Origin: Theropithecus gelada
Taxonomy: Eukaryota; Chordata; Mammalia; Primates; Cercopithecidae
Assembly: GCF_003255815.1 (NCBI RefSeq)
Contig: NC_037669.1
Span: 54,494,982-54,558,981 of the forward strand
Length of the DNA: 64,000 bases
Reading direction: 5' to 3'
Part shown: positions 42,721 to 54,600 of the stretch, in pieces
How the letters are laid out: each line of letters opens with the position of its first letter
Position numbering within the stretch: position 1 is the first letter of the stretch
Notes under the pieces: model-generated
Seen by the model: only the letters and a program-made list of their open reading frames with translations
Databases searched by the model: none
Told to the model about the DNA's origin: nothing
Program-made: the position numbers and the translations under genes

Positions 42721-42774
42721 GCCGGAAGCTTTCAGACCTGCATTCGCTCATCGAGCCAAAGCAAGCCGTATGCT

Positions 42775-42860
42775 GAGCATTGTCACCCCACTTTATAGAG
42801 CAGAAAACTGTGGCTCAGAGAGACCAAGTGACACACCCAGAAAGGGGAAGAATTGGAAGC
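42775..42860 (-). mobile_element. MIR fragment
   Basis: CACTTTATAGAGCAGAAAAC with TGTGGCTCAGAGAGACCAAG match reverse MIR. Confidence 0.6.
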
Positions 42861-42933
42861 CACCAAAAAAAAAAAAAAAAAAAAAGACTACACAAAAACG
42901 TGGACTATCCGCCTGGTGAAAAATATTAAAGAC

Positions 42934-43233
42934 GGCTGGGAGCGGTGGCTCACGCCTGCAATCTCAGCACTTTGGGAGACCGAGGCGGGAGAATGGCTTG
43001 AGCTCAGGAGTTAGAGACCAGCCTGGCCAACATGGTGCGACCCCCTATCTCTACAAAAAATAAAATTAGCTGGGCGTGGTGCCAGTTATTCAGGCTGAGG
43101 TGGGAGGATCACTTGAGCCCGGGAGGTCGAAGCTGCAGTGAGCTATGATCGCGCCACTGCACCCCAGCCTGGAGGACAGAGCAAGACCCTGTCTCAAAAA
43201 AAAAAAAAGAAAGAAAAAAGAAAAGAAAAAAAT
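42934..43233 (+). mobile_element. Alu (AluJ-like), internally deleted
   Basis: Old Alu upstream of the TATDN2 promoter, ending in an A/G-rich tail. Confidence 0.9.
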
Positions 43234-43342
43234 CAAAGACAAGGTACAAATTTAGAAAAATACTCGAAACATATGACAAAGGGCCGATATTCGATGTAGC
43301 AATTCTCCCAAAATAATAACTTAGTATTAAGACTGGCAAAGG

Positions 43343-43648
43343 AGGCTGGGTCCAGTGGCACACGTCTGTAATCCCAGCACTTTGGGAGGCCGAGGCGGGT
43401 GAATCGCTTGAGGCTAAGAGTTCGAGACCAGTGTGTGCAATATGGCAAAATCCTGTCTCTAGTGAAACACAAAAATTAGCCACTTGTGGAGGTGTACATG
43501 TGTAGTCCCAGTTACTCAGGAGGCTGAGGTGGAAGGATCCCTTGAGCCTGGGAAGTCGAGGGTCCAGTGAGCCAAGATTATGCCAAGCACTCCAGCCAGG
43601 GAGACAAAGTGAGACCCCCATCTCAGGGAAAAAGAAAAAAAAAAAAAA
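43343..43648 (+). mobile_element. Alu (AluJ-like)
   Basis: Full old Alu flanked by GGCAAAGGAG / GGCAAAGGAA. Confidence 0.9.
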
Positions 43649-43738
43649 GGCAAAGGAAGCAATGAACAAAAACAAGTTATCAAACACTCTTAAAAATAAG
43701 AAAGATGGCTCCACCTCAGCCATTAAAAAAGTACATAT

Positions 43739-44050
43739 GGCCGGGCGTGGTGGCTCACGGCTGTAATACCAGCACTTTGGGAGGCCACGAGGCGGGCGGA
43801 TCACGAGGTCAGGAGATGGAGACCATTCTGGCTACCACTGTGAAACCCCATCTCTACTAAAAATACAAAAAACAGCCGGGCGTGGTAGCGGGTACCTGTA
43901 GTCCCAGCTACTCAGGAGGCTGAGGCAGGAAAATGGCGTGAACCCAAGAGGCGGAGCTTGCAGTGAGGTGAGATCGTGTCACTGCACTCCAGCCTGGGCG
44001 ACAAAGCGAGACTCCATCTTAAAAAAATAAATAAATAAATAAAAAATTAA
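43739..44050 (+). mobile_element. AluY-like
   Basis: Full Alu; AAAAGTACATAT on both sides; (AAAT)n in the tail. Confidence 0.93.
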
Positions 44051-44543
44051 AAGTACATATAAAATTATAATTTTCCACTCATTAGATTGACAATAATCAA
44101 AAAGCAAGATAATATACCTTGTGGCTGAGGATGTGAGGAAATGCACTCCCATACATCCTTGATGAACATGTGAATTGATACAATCTCCTTGGAAGGTGGC
44201 CTTGTCTGTAGTAGCTGGAATGAAAACAAAACTTCAATCTTTATCAGTAGGAGGTAGTTATATACATTAAGGAATAGCCATACAATGGAATGTAAGGCAG
44301 AAAGAATGAAGTCATCTAAACTCACTGTTGAGGAGCAATGGCCAAGAAAGACATGAAAAAACAAAGGACCTAGAAAAAAAAGCATGAACAAAATACATGT
44401 GTGGCTAGAGAGGAGTGGCATACAAAGATAAATGTGGCTTTTTTTTTTCAAATGCCTGAGGGTAACCGCTTTGTGTGTTTGTTTCTAACAGCTTTAAGAT
44501 ATAATTTATATACCATAAAGTTTACTCATTTAAAGTGTATGAG

Positions 44544-44843
44544 CAGCAGGCATGGTGGCTTATGCCTGTAATCCCAGCACTTTGGGAGGCCGAGGTGGGC
44601 AGATCACAAGGTCAGGAGTTCAAGACCAGCCTCACCAACATGGTGAAATCCCATCTCTAATAAAAAGAAATACAAAAATTAGTAGGGCATGGTGGTGCAC
44701 GCCTGTAATCCCAGCTTTTCAGGACGCTGAGGCAGTAGAATTGCTTGAATCTGGGAGGCGGAGGTTGCAATGAGCCAAGATCGCGCCATTGCACTCCAGC
44801 CTAGGCAACAGAGCGAGACTCTGTCTCAAAAAAAAAAAAAAAA
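44544..44843 (+). mobile_element. Alu (AluS-like)
   Basis: Full Alu; flanks GTGTATGAGCAG and GGTATATGACCAG form a diverged target duplication. A broken Alu-like 5' end follows (44856-44890). Confidence 0.9.
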
Positions 44844-44899
44844 GGGTATATGACCAGCTGGTCTGGTGGCTCACTCCTATAATTTCAGCAAGACTGTAA

Positions 44900-46035
44900 T
44901 CTAGTTTGTCTTGATAGATTTGCCTATTCTGACAAAATTAAAAATGGAATCATACAATATGTGACTTGCTTTTGCTTACCATGATCTCAAGTTTCATCCA
45001 TGTTGTAACATGTGTCAGTATGTTTGAGATGCTTGTTTCCCGGTGCTGTAAAGAAATAGCACTTGAACATTAATTTTCTCAGCAAGGTCATTTTTATATT
45101 TTCTGCAGAAAGGGTACACTCACCAGCAGTTTTGCCACAAGAGTACACCGAACAAAGGAGCCAGGGTCATTTATAACCTGACATATCCACCCTACTGCTG
45201 TGTCCAGTTTTCCCATAGACGGAACAGGACTTCACATTCTGTATTTGTCTTGATTGGCTAGCAACTTAAAACTTTTTAAAAGAGGCAAAGGCAGAGGAGA
45301 ACAAAGGAAGGAGGAAGTAACTTGTGGAATGCTGAGAAAGGTAAAAACATTTTCAAATAAGGAAGAGAAACAGGCTATGACTTGATGCTTGCTTGGACCA
45401 GTATAACCATGCCAGGGCAAATATTTAGGCTAAATTGTGGGAGCTGAGAACATAAAGTACATTGATTTCTTTAGTATCGCTGGCAGATATTTAAGAATGT
45501 TAGCACAGGTCTTTGAATAAATTTTGCTTCTAAGAGAAGTTACTATTTATTCCTAATTAGACAGGGAGGAAAGTCTTTGAAGAGGAACCTCTACTTTACT
45601 TTTCACAAGCACTTAATTCTTTTCTATGGCTGAATATTCCATTTTATGAATAGACCGCATTTCATTTATCCACTCATCAGTTGATGAATATTTGGATTGT
45701 TTCTATTTTTTGGCTATTATGATTCATGCTGTTATAAACACTGGTATGGAGGCCTTTGTGTGGACATGTTTTCATTTCTCTTGGGTAGATACCTAGGGGT
45801 AGAATTGCTAGGTCATATGGAAACTCTTTTACCTTTTGAGGAAGTGCCAAACTGTTTTCCAAAGTGCTCACCATTTTCAATTCCCACCAACAGTGTGTGT
45901 GGCTCCAGTTTCTCCACATCACGGCCAACACTTGTTTTTGTCTTTTTTATTATAGCTATCCTAGTGAATGTGAAGTGGCACCTCATAGAGGTTTTGATTT
46001 GCATTTCCCTGATGACTAATTAAGTTGAGCATCAC
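44900..46035 (-). mobile_element. L1M-type 3' end split by an insertion
   Basis: Reverse L1 3'-end sequence at 44900-45030 (GGAATCATACAATATGTGAC) and at 45615-46035 (TTTTCTATGGCTGAATATTCC to TTGATTTGCATTTCCCTGATG). The two parts abut in L1 order once the 45030-45610 block is removed. Confidence 0.75.
45030..45610 (+). mobile_element. possible solo LTR inserted in the L1M copy
   Basis: About 580 bp of non-L1 sequence in a gap in the L1. It begins TG and has an AATAAA at about 45516 near its right part, which fits a solo LTR. I could not name the family or confirm a target duplication. No coding sequence. Confidence 0.45.
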
Positions 46036-46659
46036 CTCTGTTTTCCATCACCTCTGGAAGGATACTCCAACCTAGTGACAGTGGTTGCCTTTGGGAAGAA
46101 GAAACTGGAGACTAAGATCCCATTGAGAAAAAGCCTGCCTTCTCACCATGGAAACTTTGTACTGTTTGGGTTTTTAAATCCTCTATTAACCTAAAAAAAA
46201 AATAATAATTCAGGGCTTCCCTATGGGGGATCCACGAAAAGACATCATGGTGCCTGTGAAGGTCTGGAATTCAAGTACTCAGAATGCATATGTATGTATG
46301 TCTGTATGTAGCAGAGGTCTAGAGCTTTCATCCAAGTCCCAAGGGGATTCACTGACGTCTCCAAAAATACATAAAATCCTACTCTAGAAATATAAGTATA
46401 TCTGGATAACCAGGAACCTATTGGTGTCAGCCCTCTATTGCTCAAACAGCCCTGGAAACACCCTGCTTATAATTGTAAGGTGTTCGCAACAGGCCAGGTC
46501 CCATTTGGGGCACAAAATGCACATTCACCTTGAATCCTCACAGATACCAGAGCTGAAGACAGGGCTGTCTGTATAGATCACTGTCCATCTGGACTGGGAT
46601 CCAGCTCAGCTACATCACACATCAAGCCAAAGCTCTCCTTACTGGGGAGCTGCTAAATG

Positions 46660-46830
46660 CTTTCACCAGGCAGGACCCACCCGACAACAGTCCTACGCGA
46701 TGGGTACTTTTTCTTTTTCCCATTGTACAGATGAGGAAACAAGAGCCTCAGAGTAACTCCCTAACTGGGCCCAAGGTCATGCAGCTATTAACAGTCAACA
46801 GTAAGAGCCAGGATCCTAGCTCTTGGCTAC
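46660..46830 (-). mobile_element. MIR relic
   Basis: TTGTACAGATGAGGAAACAAG and CAAGGTCATGCAGCTATTAA match reverse MIR. Confidence 0.7.
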
Positions 46831-46921
46831 CCCATTCTCAAGGATGCAGAGTGCCTTCTCTAAACAAATTCTTCCAGACACAAACTAATTACAAGTTCTC
46901 TGTTGACTTTACAAACATATT

Positions 46922-46927
46922 TTTATT
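46922..46927 (-). terminator. IRAK2: candidate distal poly(A) signal of IRAK2
   Basis: AATAAA on the minus strand. A second AATAAA lies at 47090-47095. Confidence 0.5.
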
Positions 46928-47114
46928 ATATAAAAAGAAATTACTATAGAATTACTTTAAATAGGACATTTCTCCCAGTGAATTTAAAATAGCATCTGTT
47001 TCACAAAAATATTTGCAACATGCCTTTTCAGATATATACTCACTGAATAATCATTAGGTACATGGCAGAAATACACATTTAATACCTTTTTTATTTTATA
47101 AAACAGGACAAGTG

Positions 47115-47260
47115 CATTTTCCAAGCGCTTCTATAGCCACTGTCTCATCTGTTCCTCCCAACAGCCCAGGGATGAAGAACAAGCAGGTGTTATCTTACTT
47201 ACAAAGAAACTGAGGTCCCAAAAATTAAATTGACTTAATTAGCAGCAGAATCAGACATGA
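47115..47260 (-). mobile_element. MIR-like relic
   Basis: TTACAAAGAAACTGAGGTCC and the following CAGCAGAATCAGA agree weakly with reverse MIR. Confidence 0.5.
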
Positions 47261-47311
47261 TATAGATTCTCCTGATTCTTCATCATCCAGCCATAAATAA
47301 CACATATTCTC

Positions 47312-47595
47312 AGCCAGGCATGGTAGCTCAAGCCCGTAATCCCAACACTTTCATAGGCCAAGGTGGGCGGATCACAAGGTCAGTAGTTCGAGACCAGCCA
47401 ATATGGCCAATATGGTGAAACCCCGACTCTACTAAAAATACAAAAATTAGCCAGGCGTAGCGGCAAGTGCCTATAGTCCCATCTACTCTGGAGGCTGAGG
47501 CAGGAGAATTGCTTGAACCTTAGAGGCAGAGGTTGCAGTGAGCTGAGATCGTGCCACTGCACTCCAGCCTGGGTGACAGAGTGACCCAGGTGACA
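47312..47595 (+). mobile_element. Alu with a rearranged 3' end
   Basis: Alu body ends at GTGACCCAGGTGACAG with no A-tail. Its target duplication CATATTCTCA is at 47302-47311 and again at 47674-47683, so about 78 bp of foreign sequence lies between body and flank. Confidence 0.88.
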
Positions 47596-47709
47596 GTATT
47601 TTTTAACGGAGCTTTTATTTTGAGAATATGTGGGGTTTGTTTTGTTTCGTTTTGTTTTGTTTTTACAAATTCTCATATTCTCAAAATAAAAGCTCCATTA
47701 AAAAATACT
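47595..47709. repeat. 36-bp inverted repeat (hairpin) beside an Alu
   Basis: Left arm 47595-47630 and right arm 47674-47709 pair with one mismatch (position 47608/47696 region). The 43-nt loop is T-rich with (GTTTT) units, the reverse of an Alu A-tail. Read on the minus strand, the left side gives tail, then CACATATTCTCA, then flank, exactly what should follow the Alu. Confidence 0.95.
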
Positions 47710-47895
47710 AACATTAGTGGGATGGGAAGATAAAGGTGCCAGGCAGTGAATGAATAAATATGTGAGTTGCAAGATTTCTAATACAGGCAGTGGAAGGCCT
47801 GCAGACCTCTTCGCCAGGTGTCTGACATTTGTAGAACCTGAGACCCAGAGAGGTGAGTCAAGAACTCCACTGAGACACAAGTTGAAAGTCTTTCA

Positions 47896-48043
47896 GGCCA
47901 GGTACGGTGGCTCCCAACTGTAATTCCAGCACTTTGGGAGTCTGAGGTGGGAGGATTGCTTGAGCCCAGGACTTCAAGACCAGCCTGGACAACATAGCGA
48001 GACCCCATCTTTACAAAAAAATAAAAATAAAAACTAAAAAAGT
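47896..48043 (+). mobile_element. FLAM-like free left Alu monomer
   Basis: Left arm and A-rich tail only; AAGTCTTTCAG on both sides. Confidence 0.88.
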
Positions 48044-48504
48044 CTTTCAGAGCATGCAAGCTTGCAGGCTGTCAGCAAATACGATCCAGAGATCTTAGCT
48101 CTGGAAAATGCTATGGCATTGCAGAACTGCCAGTGGTAGGGGGACAAGAGCTGCTGAGGTAATGGAATCTGCTGGGGTGGTTATCATCACACACTCCCCG
48201 GAACCACAAAATCAACCACATCCTGGGCCCATGTACAGGGTTTCTGCTTCAGTCTCCTCTGATCCCCTGCTCTGACTAACAAAGCCCAGAAAGGAAGAGA
48301 TTTCATGGATTTTTGTGTCTCTGAAAGCTGAGGGCCCTTCTCTCCCAACTCATTCCAGTGAAATGAAGTTTCCCTCCCACCCATGACAGCTGATGTTTTG
48401 TTGTGTGTTTCCTGGTAGATCTTGGATTCTGCCTCAGACCTTTTTCTTGATCTGATGCTTATCGTTCCAACTGAGGACAAGGGTCCTCAGCTGTGTTCCA
48501 GTCA

Positions 48505-48617
48505 TCAGGGGCCAAAGAGCTCAATGCTGTCCAGTTTCTCCTCTTTGTAGAGCAGAATATTCTCCATCAGTTTCCTTTTGGCCTCATTGATCTCAATTTG
48601 CCACGAAGTCTCTGTAG
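48505..48617 (-). CDS. IRAK2: IRAK2 last coding exon
   Basis: Acceptor CATCAG/CTACAG. Encodes ATETSWQIEINEAKRKL to IELFGP and TGA at 48507-48505; the first Ala codon is split with the previous exon. Confidence 0.95.
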
Positions 48618-51600
48618 CTGATGTTCAACAGAAAGCAAACAAGAGCAACTTGAATGAAAATTACCATTATTTTAATTCTTAGATTCACTTAACTCAGATT
48701 TCTGAATCAGGACCTGAGTGTAATGAGCATTTCTTTTCTTTTTTCTCTTTTTTCTTTCTTTCTTTTTTTTAATTGAGACAGGGTCTCACTCTGTTGCCCA
48801 GGCTGGAGTGCAATGGCACCATTTCAGCTCAAGGCAACCTTGACCTCACAGGTTCAGGTGATCCTCCCACCTCAGTCTCCTGAGAGGCAGGGACTACAGG
48901 TGTACACAACCACACCTGGCTACTTTTTTTTTTTTTTGAGATGGAGTCTCACTCTGTCGCCCAGGCTGGGCAACACACACAGTTAGTTTTTTTGTATCTT
49001 AGTAGAGAAGGGGTTTCACCATGTTGCCCAGAGTGGTCTTGAACTCCTGAGCTCAGGCAATCCACCCGCCTTGGCCTCCCAAAGTGCTAGGATTACAGAC
49101 AGGCATGAGCCATCACGCCCGGCCTGTGAGCCACGGCAAACGACCTATTTATTTATTATTTTTTGAGATGGAGTCTCACTCTGTTGCCCAGGCTGGAGTG
49201 CCGTGGCTCGATCTCGGCTCACTGCAACATCTGCCTCCTGGGTTCAAGCAATTCTCCTGACTTAGCTTCCTGAGTACCTGGGATTACAGGCGCCCACCAC
49301 CACACCCAGCTAATTTTTTGTATTTTTAGTAGAGATGGGGTTTCAGTGTCTTAGCCAGGATGGTCTCGATCTCCTGACCTCGTGATCCACCCACCTCAGC
49401 CTCCCAAAGTGTTGGAATTACAGGTGTGAGCCACTAGGCCTGGCCTTTTTTTTTTTTTTTTTCTGTATTTTTAGTAGAGACAGGGTTTCACGACATTGGC
49501 CAGGCTAGTCTCGAACTCCTGACCTCAGGTGATCCACCCGCCTCGGCCTCCCAAAGTGCTGGGATTACAGGTGTGAGTCACCATGCCTGGCTGGCCACAC
49601 CTGGCTAATTTTTGCATCTTTTGTAGAGGTAGGTTTTCACCATGTTGCCCAGGCTGATCTTTAAATTCCTGGGCTCAAGCAATCTGCCCACCTCGTCCTC
49701 CCAAATTACTAGGATTACAGGCATGAGCCACTGCACCCGGCTGTAATGAGCATTTTCATCTCCTCTGCCTTTGCAGGAAGCCCAGCAACCTACCCTGACC
49801 TTACAGAAAGGAGAGGGTTTCCCTGCTCCTCTTTATGATGCTGAGGGGTGGGAGGGTGGAGTGAAAAAAAATGCTCACATCCTGTCTTTCTTCTTCCTCT
49901 CCCTCCCCATGGCAGGAGGAGTAAAAGGAGAAACAGGAGTGGTCAGAGCGTGGGACGTTCACTGAACCATGTTTACTAAGGGACAGGGACACTGCTTTGA
50001 AAGGGCCTTCCTGGCCAGGCGCAGTGGCTCACGCCTATAATCCTAGCACTTTGGGAGGCCAACGTGGGCGGATCAACTGAGGTCGGGAGTTCGAGACTAG
50101 CCTGACCAACATGGAGAAACCCCGTCTCTACTAAAAATACAAAATTAGCCAGGCGTGGTGACGCATGCCTGTAATCCCAGCTACTCAGGAGGCTGAGGCA
50201 GGAGAATCGCTTGAATGCAGGAGGTGGAGGTTGCAGTGAGCTAAGATCATGCCATTGCACTCCAGCCCAGGCAACAAGAGTGAAACTCCATCTCAAAAAA
50301 AAAAAAAAATGGCAGGGGGGACTTTCCTAATTTTTTATTTCAGAAAGAAACTTGGTATCCTTGGACCTGAGTGGCAGGAATGGAAGGTATCTTTTTTTTT
50401 TCCCCCCCGAGACAGAGTCTTCCTCTGTCACCCAGGCTGGAGTGCAGTGGTGCGATCTCGGTTCACTGCAACCTCCACCTCCCGGGTTCAAGCAATTCTC
50501 CTGCCTTAGCCTCCCAAGTAGCTGGGACTACAGGTGCCTGCCACCACGCCCAGCTAATTTTTGTATTTTTAGTAGAGAGACGGGATTTCACCATATTGGC
50601 CAGATTGGTCTCGAAATCCTGACCCCGTGATCTGCCTGCCTCGGCCTTCCAAAGTGCTGGGATTACAGGTGTGAGCCACCGCGCCCAGCCAGAAGGTATC
50701 TTCTTTTTTTCTTTTTTTTTTGAGATGGAGTCTCACTCTGTCACTCAGGGCTGGAGTGCAATGGCACGATCTCGGCTCACTGCAACCTCCGCCTCCCGGG
50801 TTCAAGTGATTCTCGTGCCTCAGCCTCCCAAGTAGCTGGGACTACAGGCACACACCACCATGCCTAGCTAATTTTTGTATTTTTAGTAGAGACAGGGTTT
50901 TACCAAGTTGGCCAAGCTGGTCTTGAACTCCTGACCTCAGGTGATCCGCCCACCCCAGCCTCCCGAAGTGCTGGGATTACAGGCGTGAGCCACCGCACCC
51001 AGCCTGGAAGATATCTTTAGAAGTGACTGGTGAGGATGGTGTTTGTGTTGAGAGGAGAGGCAGACAGGAAGAGACCACACGGGGCCTTGAGGACTTTAAA
51101 TGAGGGATGACATGCATTGTGTTTTTTGTTTTGTTTTGTTTTTTCTTTTTTTGAGACGGAGTCTCGTTCTGTCGCCCAGGCTGAAGTGCAGTGGCACAAT
51201 CTGGGCTCACTGCAACCTCTGCCTTCCGGGTTCAAGCAATTCTCTTGCCTCAGCCTCCCAAGTACCTGGGATTACAGGCACGTGCCACCATGCCCAGCTA
51301 ATTTTTTTGTATTTTTAGTAGAGACAGGGTTTCGCCATGTTGGCCAGGCTGGTCTCGATCTCCTGACCTCAGGTGATCCACCCGCCTTGGCTTCCAAAAG
51401 TGCTGGGGTTACAGGTGTGAGCCACCTCGCCTGGCCCACGTTGTGTTTTTAAAAGCTACTCTGGCTGGCTCCTGGAGAAGGACCTGGTGAGGGAGGGGCC
51501 CGGGTAGATGGAGGAGGACTCAGGGAAGCTATGCAGTCCCCTGAGGACAGGAGCTCAGACAAAGGGAGAATGCAGAGAAGTAAATGAAGGTGAGAGAGAT

Positions 51601-54600
51601 TTAGGAGGCAAATGGACAGGACTGGATGATTAACTGGACACAGTCCAGGGCAGGGAGAGGGAGGTGTCAAGGATGCCTCCCAGGTTTCTCTGTGAAAAAC
51701 TGGCTGGTTGGTGAATGGCTGAATAACCAAATGAAGGAGTGAATGAGGGCAACAGAAAGAAAAAATGATGGGCTGAAGTTGGGGACACACACATGACCAT
51801 CTATATGCACTCTGACCTCCGGCCGGCTTACCATCCTTGGGAGGCTCCAGGCCAACGCAGGCCTCAGAGGAGGAGTCGGCCTCCCTTCCCATGATGACCT
51901 GCAGCCTTCCTTCGCCATTCTCTGTGGGGAGAAGTGAGGTGGCAGGCCCCGCCCAGGGTGCCACACTCGCGGAGGAGGAGGCATCAAGGTTGGAATTGTC
52001 AACGTCGTCTGTTTCCTCTGGGGTGTTGGAAGAAGAGCCTGTACCCTCAGAAAGCCCACTCCAAGGGAGCAACGTCTCCCAGCCTCGGAGCCGCTCTTCC
52101 ACAGCAGCCACAGAGCCACGCACCTTTGGGAGAAGAGGGAGAAAGGAGCTCATCAAGAATTCTCTCGGAAATAAAAATGCTAACATCTGGCCTCCCAGCA
52201 GAGAGGGGGCGGGGAGCAGACTGAAGAACCTAATGCTGGTTGCTTTGTCTGAAAAAACCGCACCCTTCCTTTCAAAAGACCTGCACTTGCCCACCCACTG
52301 CCCTGCCATAGATGAGACAGCAGGACCCAGCATGGGCCGATCATAGTACCGCACTCCTCTGGCCATAGGGATTAGTCTAGATTTGGGCCTGTGATCCAAG
52401 GCGGACAACCAGAATCCTTCCCTGAAACTTTTCCACCTAGAGCTTATTGGAAAGACCTCCAGCCTTTCCTTTCTCGTGGTAGAACCAGACGCCCCACCAC
52501 ACCCAGAAAACCCATTTACAGTAGGGGAAAATGAAAGCTCAACACAGAGTAAAGCAGAGGCAAGCAACGGAGAAAGAGCCACAGACACAGAGACACAATG
52601 GCTGTACCTTTGGTGTTTGACATCCTGGGTCTAACTTCCCTGAAACCAGAGCAATGCCTGTCCTCTCTGCTGTCTGGTTAAATGAGACACTAAGTTCATT
52701 CATTCACTAATTCACTCATTCATATTCTTCCCCTCTCCCTATGTCTGTATGTGTGCACGTGCGTGTGTGTGTGTGTAAGAGGTTAAGTTCCTAACACTTT
52801 CAATTAAAAAAAAGCACAAATAATATAGATGTTGCCCTGGAAGGTTTTTCTGGTTAGGGAGGTTAGGAAAATTGGAGGGAAGCAAGGAAGGAATGTTTCT
52901 TCTTCACACACACACACAGAGCACACACACAGATACACACACATACATACCCTTATACCCATAATAACAACGACAAATCTCATCTCCTCAGTGCCTTGCA
53001 AAAAATTCAGTATACTAATGTATCCATTTCATACACAATGCATGAGTTTTTATAGATAAAAAATTAAAAGATCGGAAAAGTTAAGTTCCCTGCCTAAAGC
53101 CACCCAGCCAATCCAGTAAATGGCACAGGTGACCACCAAACCCAGGCCTGCTTATCTTTGAGTCCCTGACCCAGCTGTTCTCTCATCTTCCTAGCTTGGT
53201 TGTGATGTACTGCAAAGGCCATCTCCTACCTCTTCTTACACCTAAAGCACCCTATCCCCTTTATTTTACATGACAAACATCTCATCCTTCAAGGCCCAGG
53301 TCACATGTTACTTCTTGAGATAAATCTTCACAGTAGATGCCCAATAAATATTTGCCAATCTAAAGACCGCATTTCCTTGTAGCTAGATGTGGCCATGTGA
53401 CTAGGTTCTGCTCTCCATTATGTGAGAAAAAGTGATACATTTCCAGGTTATATCTTTAAAAGAAAGGGAGTGTGTCCACCTTTTCCTTTTAACCCTCTTT
53501 CAGTGGCTGGAATGCAGGTGTGATGGCCTGAGCAACAGCAGCCATCTTAAATCCTGAAATGGAAGCCACATGGTAAGGATAGCAGACAAAAAATATAGAA
53601 GGAGCCTGGGTCCCCAATACCGTGGCACTGCCACATTAGCACTGGACTGTGTAAATTCAAACTGTTACACTAAAGAGAATAAACGTCTATCTCATTTTCA
53701 CCACTGCATTTTGCAGTCTCCTTGTTATAGCAGTTTCACCTGCACATTAAGTAACACATTGAACAAAATAATGGAATGAATAGAAGGATGAAAGTCTTAC
53801 TGAAATAATAATTGGTTGAAGGAGACAGAACTTTTTAGAATATAAATCTGATTATGTTCTACCTCTGCTTAAAACCCTAGTGAGGCTGGGCACAGTGGCT
53901 CACATCCGTAATCCCAGCACTTTGGGAGGCCGAGGCAGGTGAATCACCTGAGGTCAGGAGTTCAAGACCAGCTTAGCCAACATAGTGAAACCCCGTCTCC
54001 ACTAAAAATACAAAAATTAGCTGGGTGTGGTGGCACACACCTGCAATCTCAGCTACTCAGGAGGCTGAGGCAGGAGAATTACTTGAACCTGGGAAGTGGA
54101 GGTTGCAGTGAGCCGAGATTGCACCACTGCACTCCAGCCTGGGCGAAAGAGTGAGATTCTGTCAAAAAACAACAACAAAAAAAAACTTAGCGGCTCTGCA
54201 AAAATCCTTACTGTGCCTACAAAGCCCTCTATCATTGGACAACTCCTTCCTCGACACACCCAACACAAGCCACTGTGCCCCATGTGTTGTGTTCTAGCCC
54301 TTCGGACCTTCTTCCAAGCCCTTGAACGTGCTGAGCTCTCTCGGCTCAAGCCACTTGCAGGGTGTTCCTTCTGCCTGGATTGCTCTTCATGTGCTTAAAC
54401 ACCCCTTCCTCAGGAAGATCAACAGGGTGGGGTCCTCGTCATACACTGTCCTGGCGCTCACCACACAGACAATTACTATACAATGTCCATGAGTTCCAGG
54501 AGAGTGAACCTGGGTCTGCCTTGTTCCCAAACAGATGTGTCCCCTGGCCCTAGTGTACAACTACGAAATGAATGACTGAACATCGTGGCACATGGACACT

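Larger units (their letters stand above)
46910..48504 (-). other. IRAK2: probable IRAK2 3'UTR
   Basis: Sequence from the IRAK2 stop codon down to a poly(A) signal. It contains an Alu, a FLAM and the hairpin at 47595-47709. The extent is inferred from the poly(A) signals at 46922 and 47090; the farther one gives about 1.6 kb. Confidence 0.6.
48735..49741 (-). mobile_element. deep nest of reverse-strand Alus
   Basis: An outer Alu is split into about 48760-48921 and 49594-49741, with TGTAATGAGCATTT outside both ends (48719 region and 49743). CCACACCTGGCTA repeats at the inner edges. Inside are three more reverse pieces. Confidence 0.88.

Noticed and set aside
43109..43804. 231-codon minus-strand ORF
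   Set aside because: Antisense reading through three Alus; the residues (CWDYRR, LECSG types) are the usual Alu antisense translation.
51449..52588. 379-codon minus-strand ORF
   Set aside because: Only 51832-52123 matches IRAK2; the rest is open intron on both sides of a good acceptor and donor.
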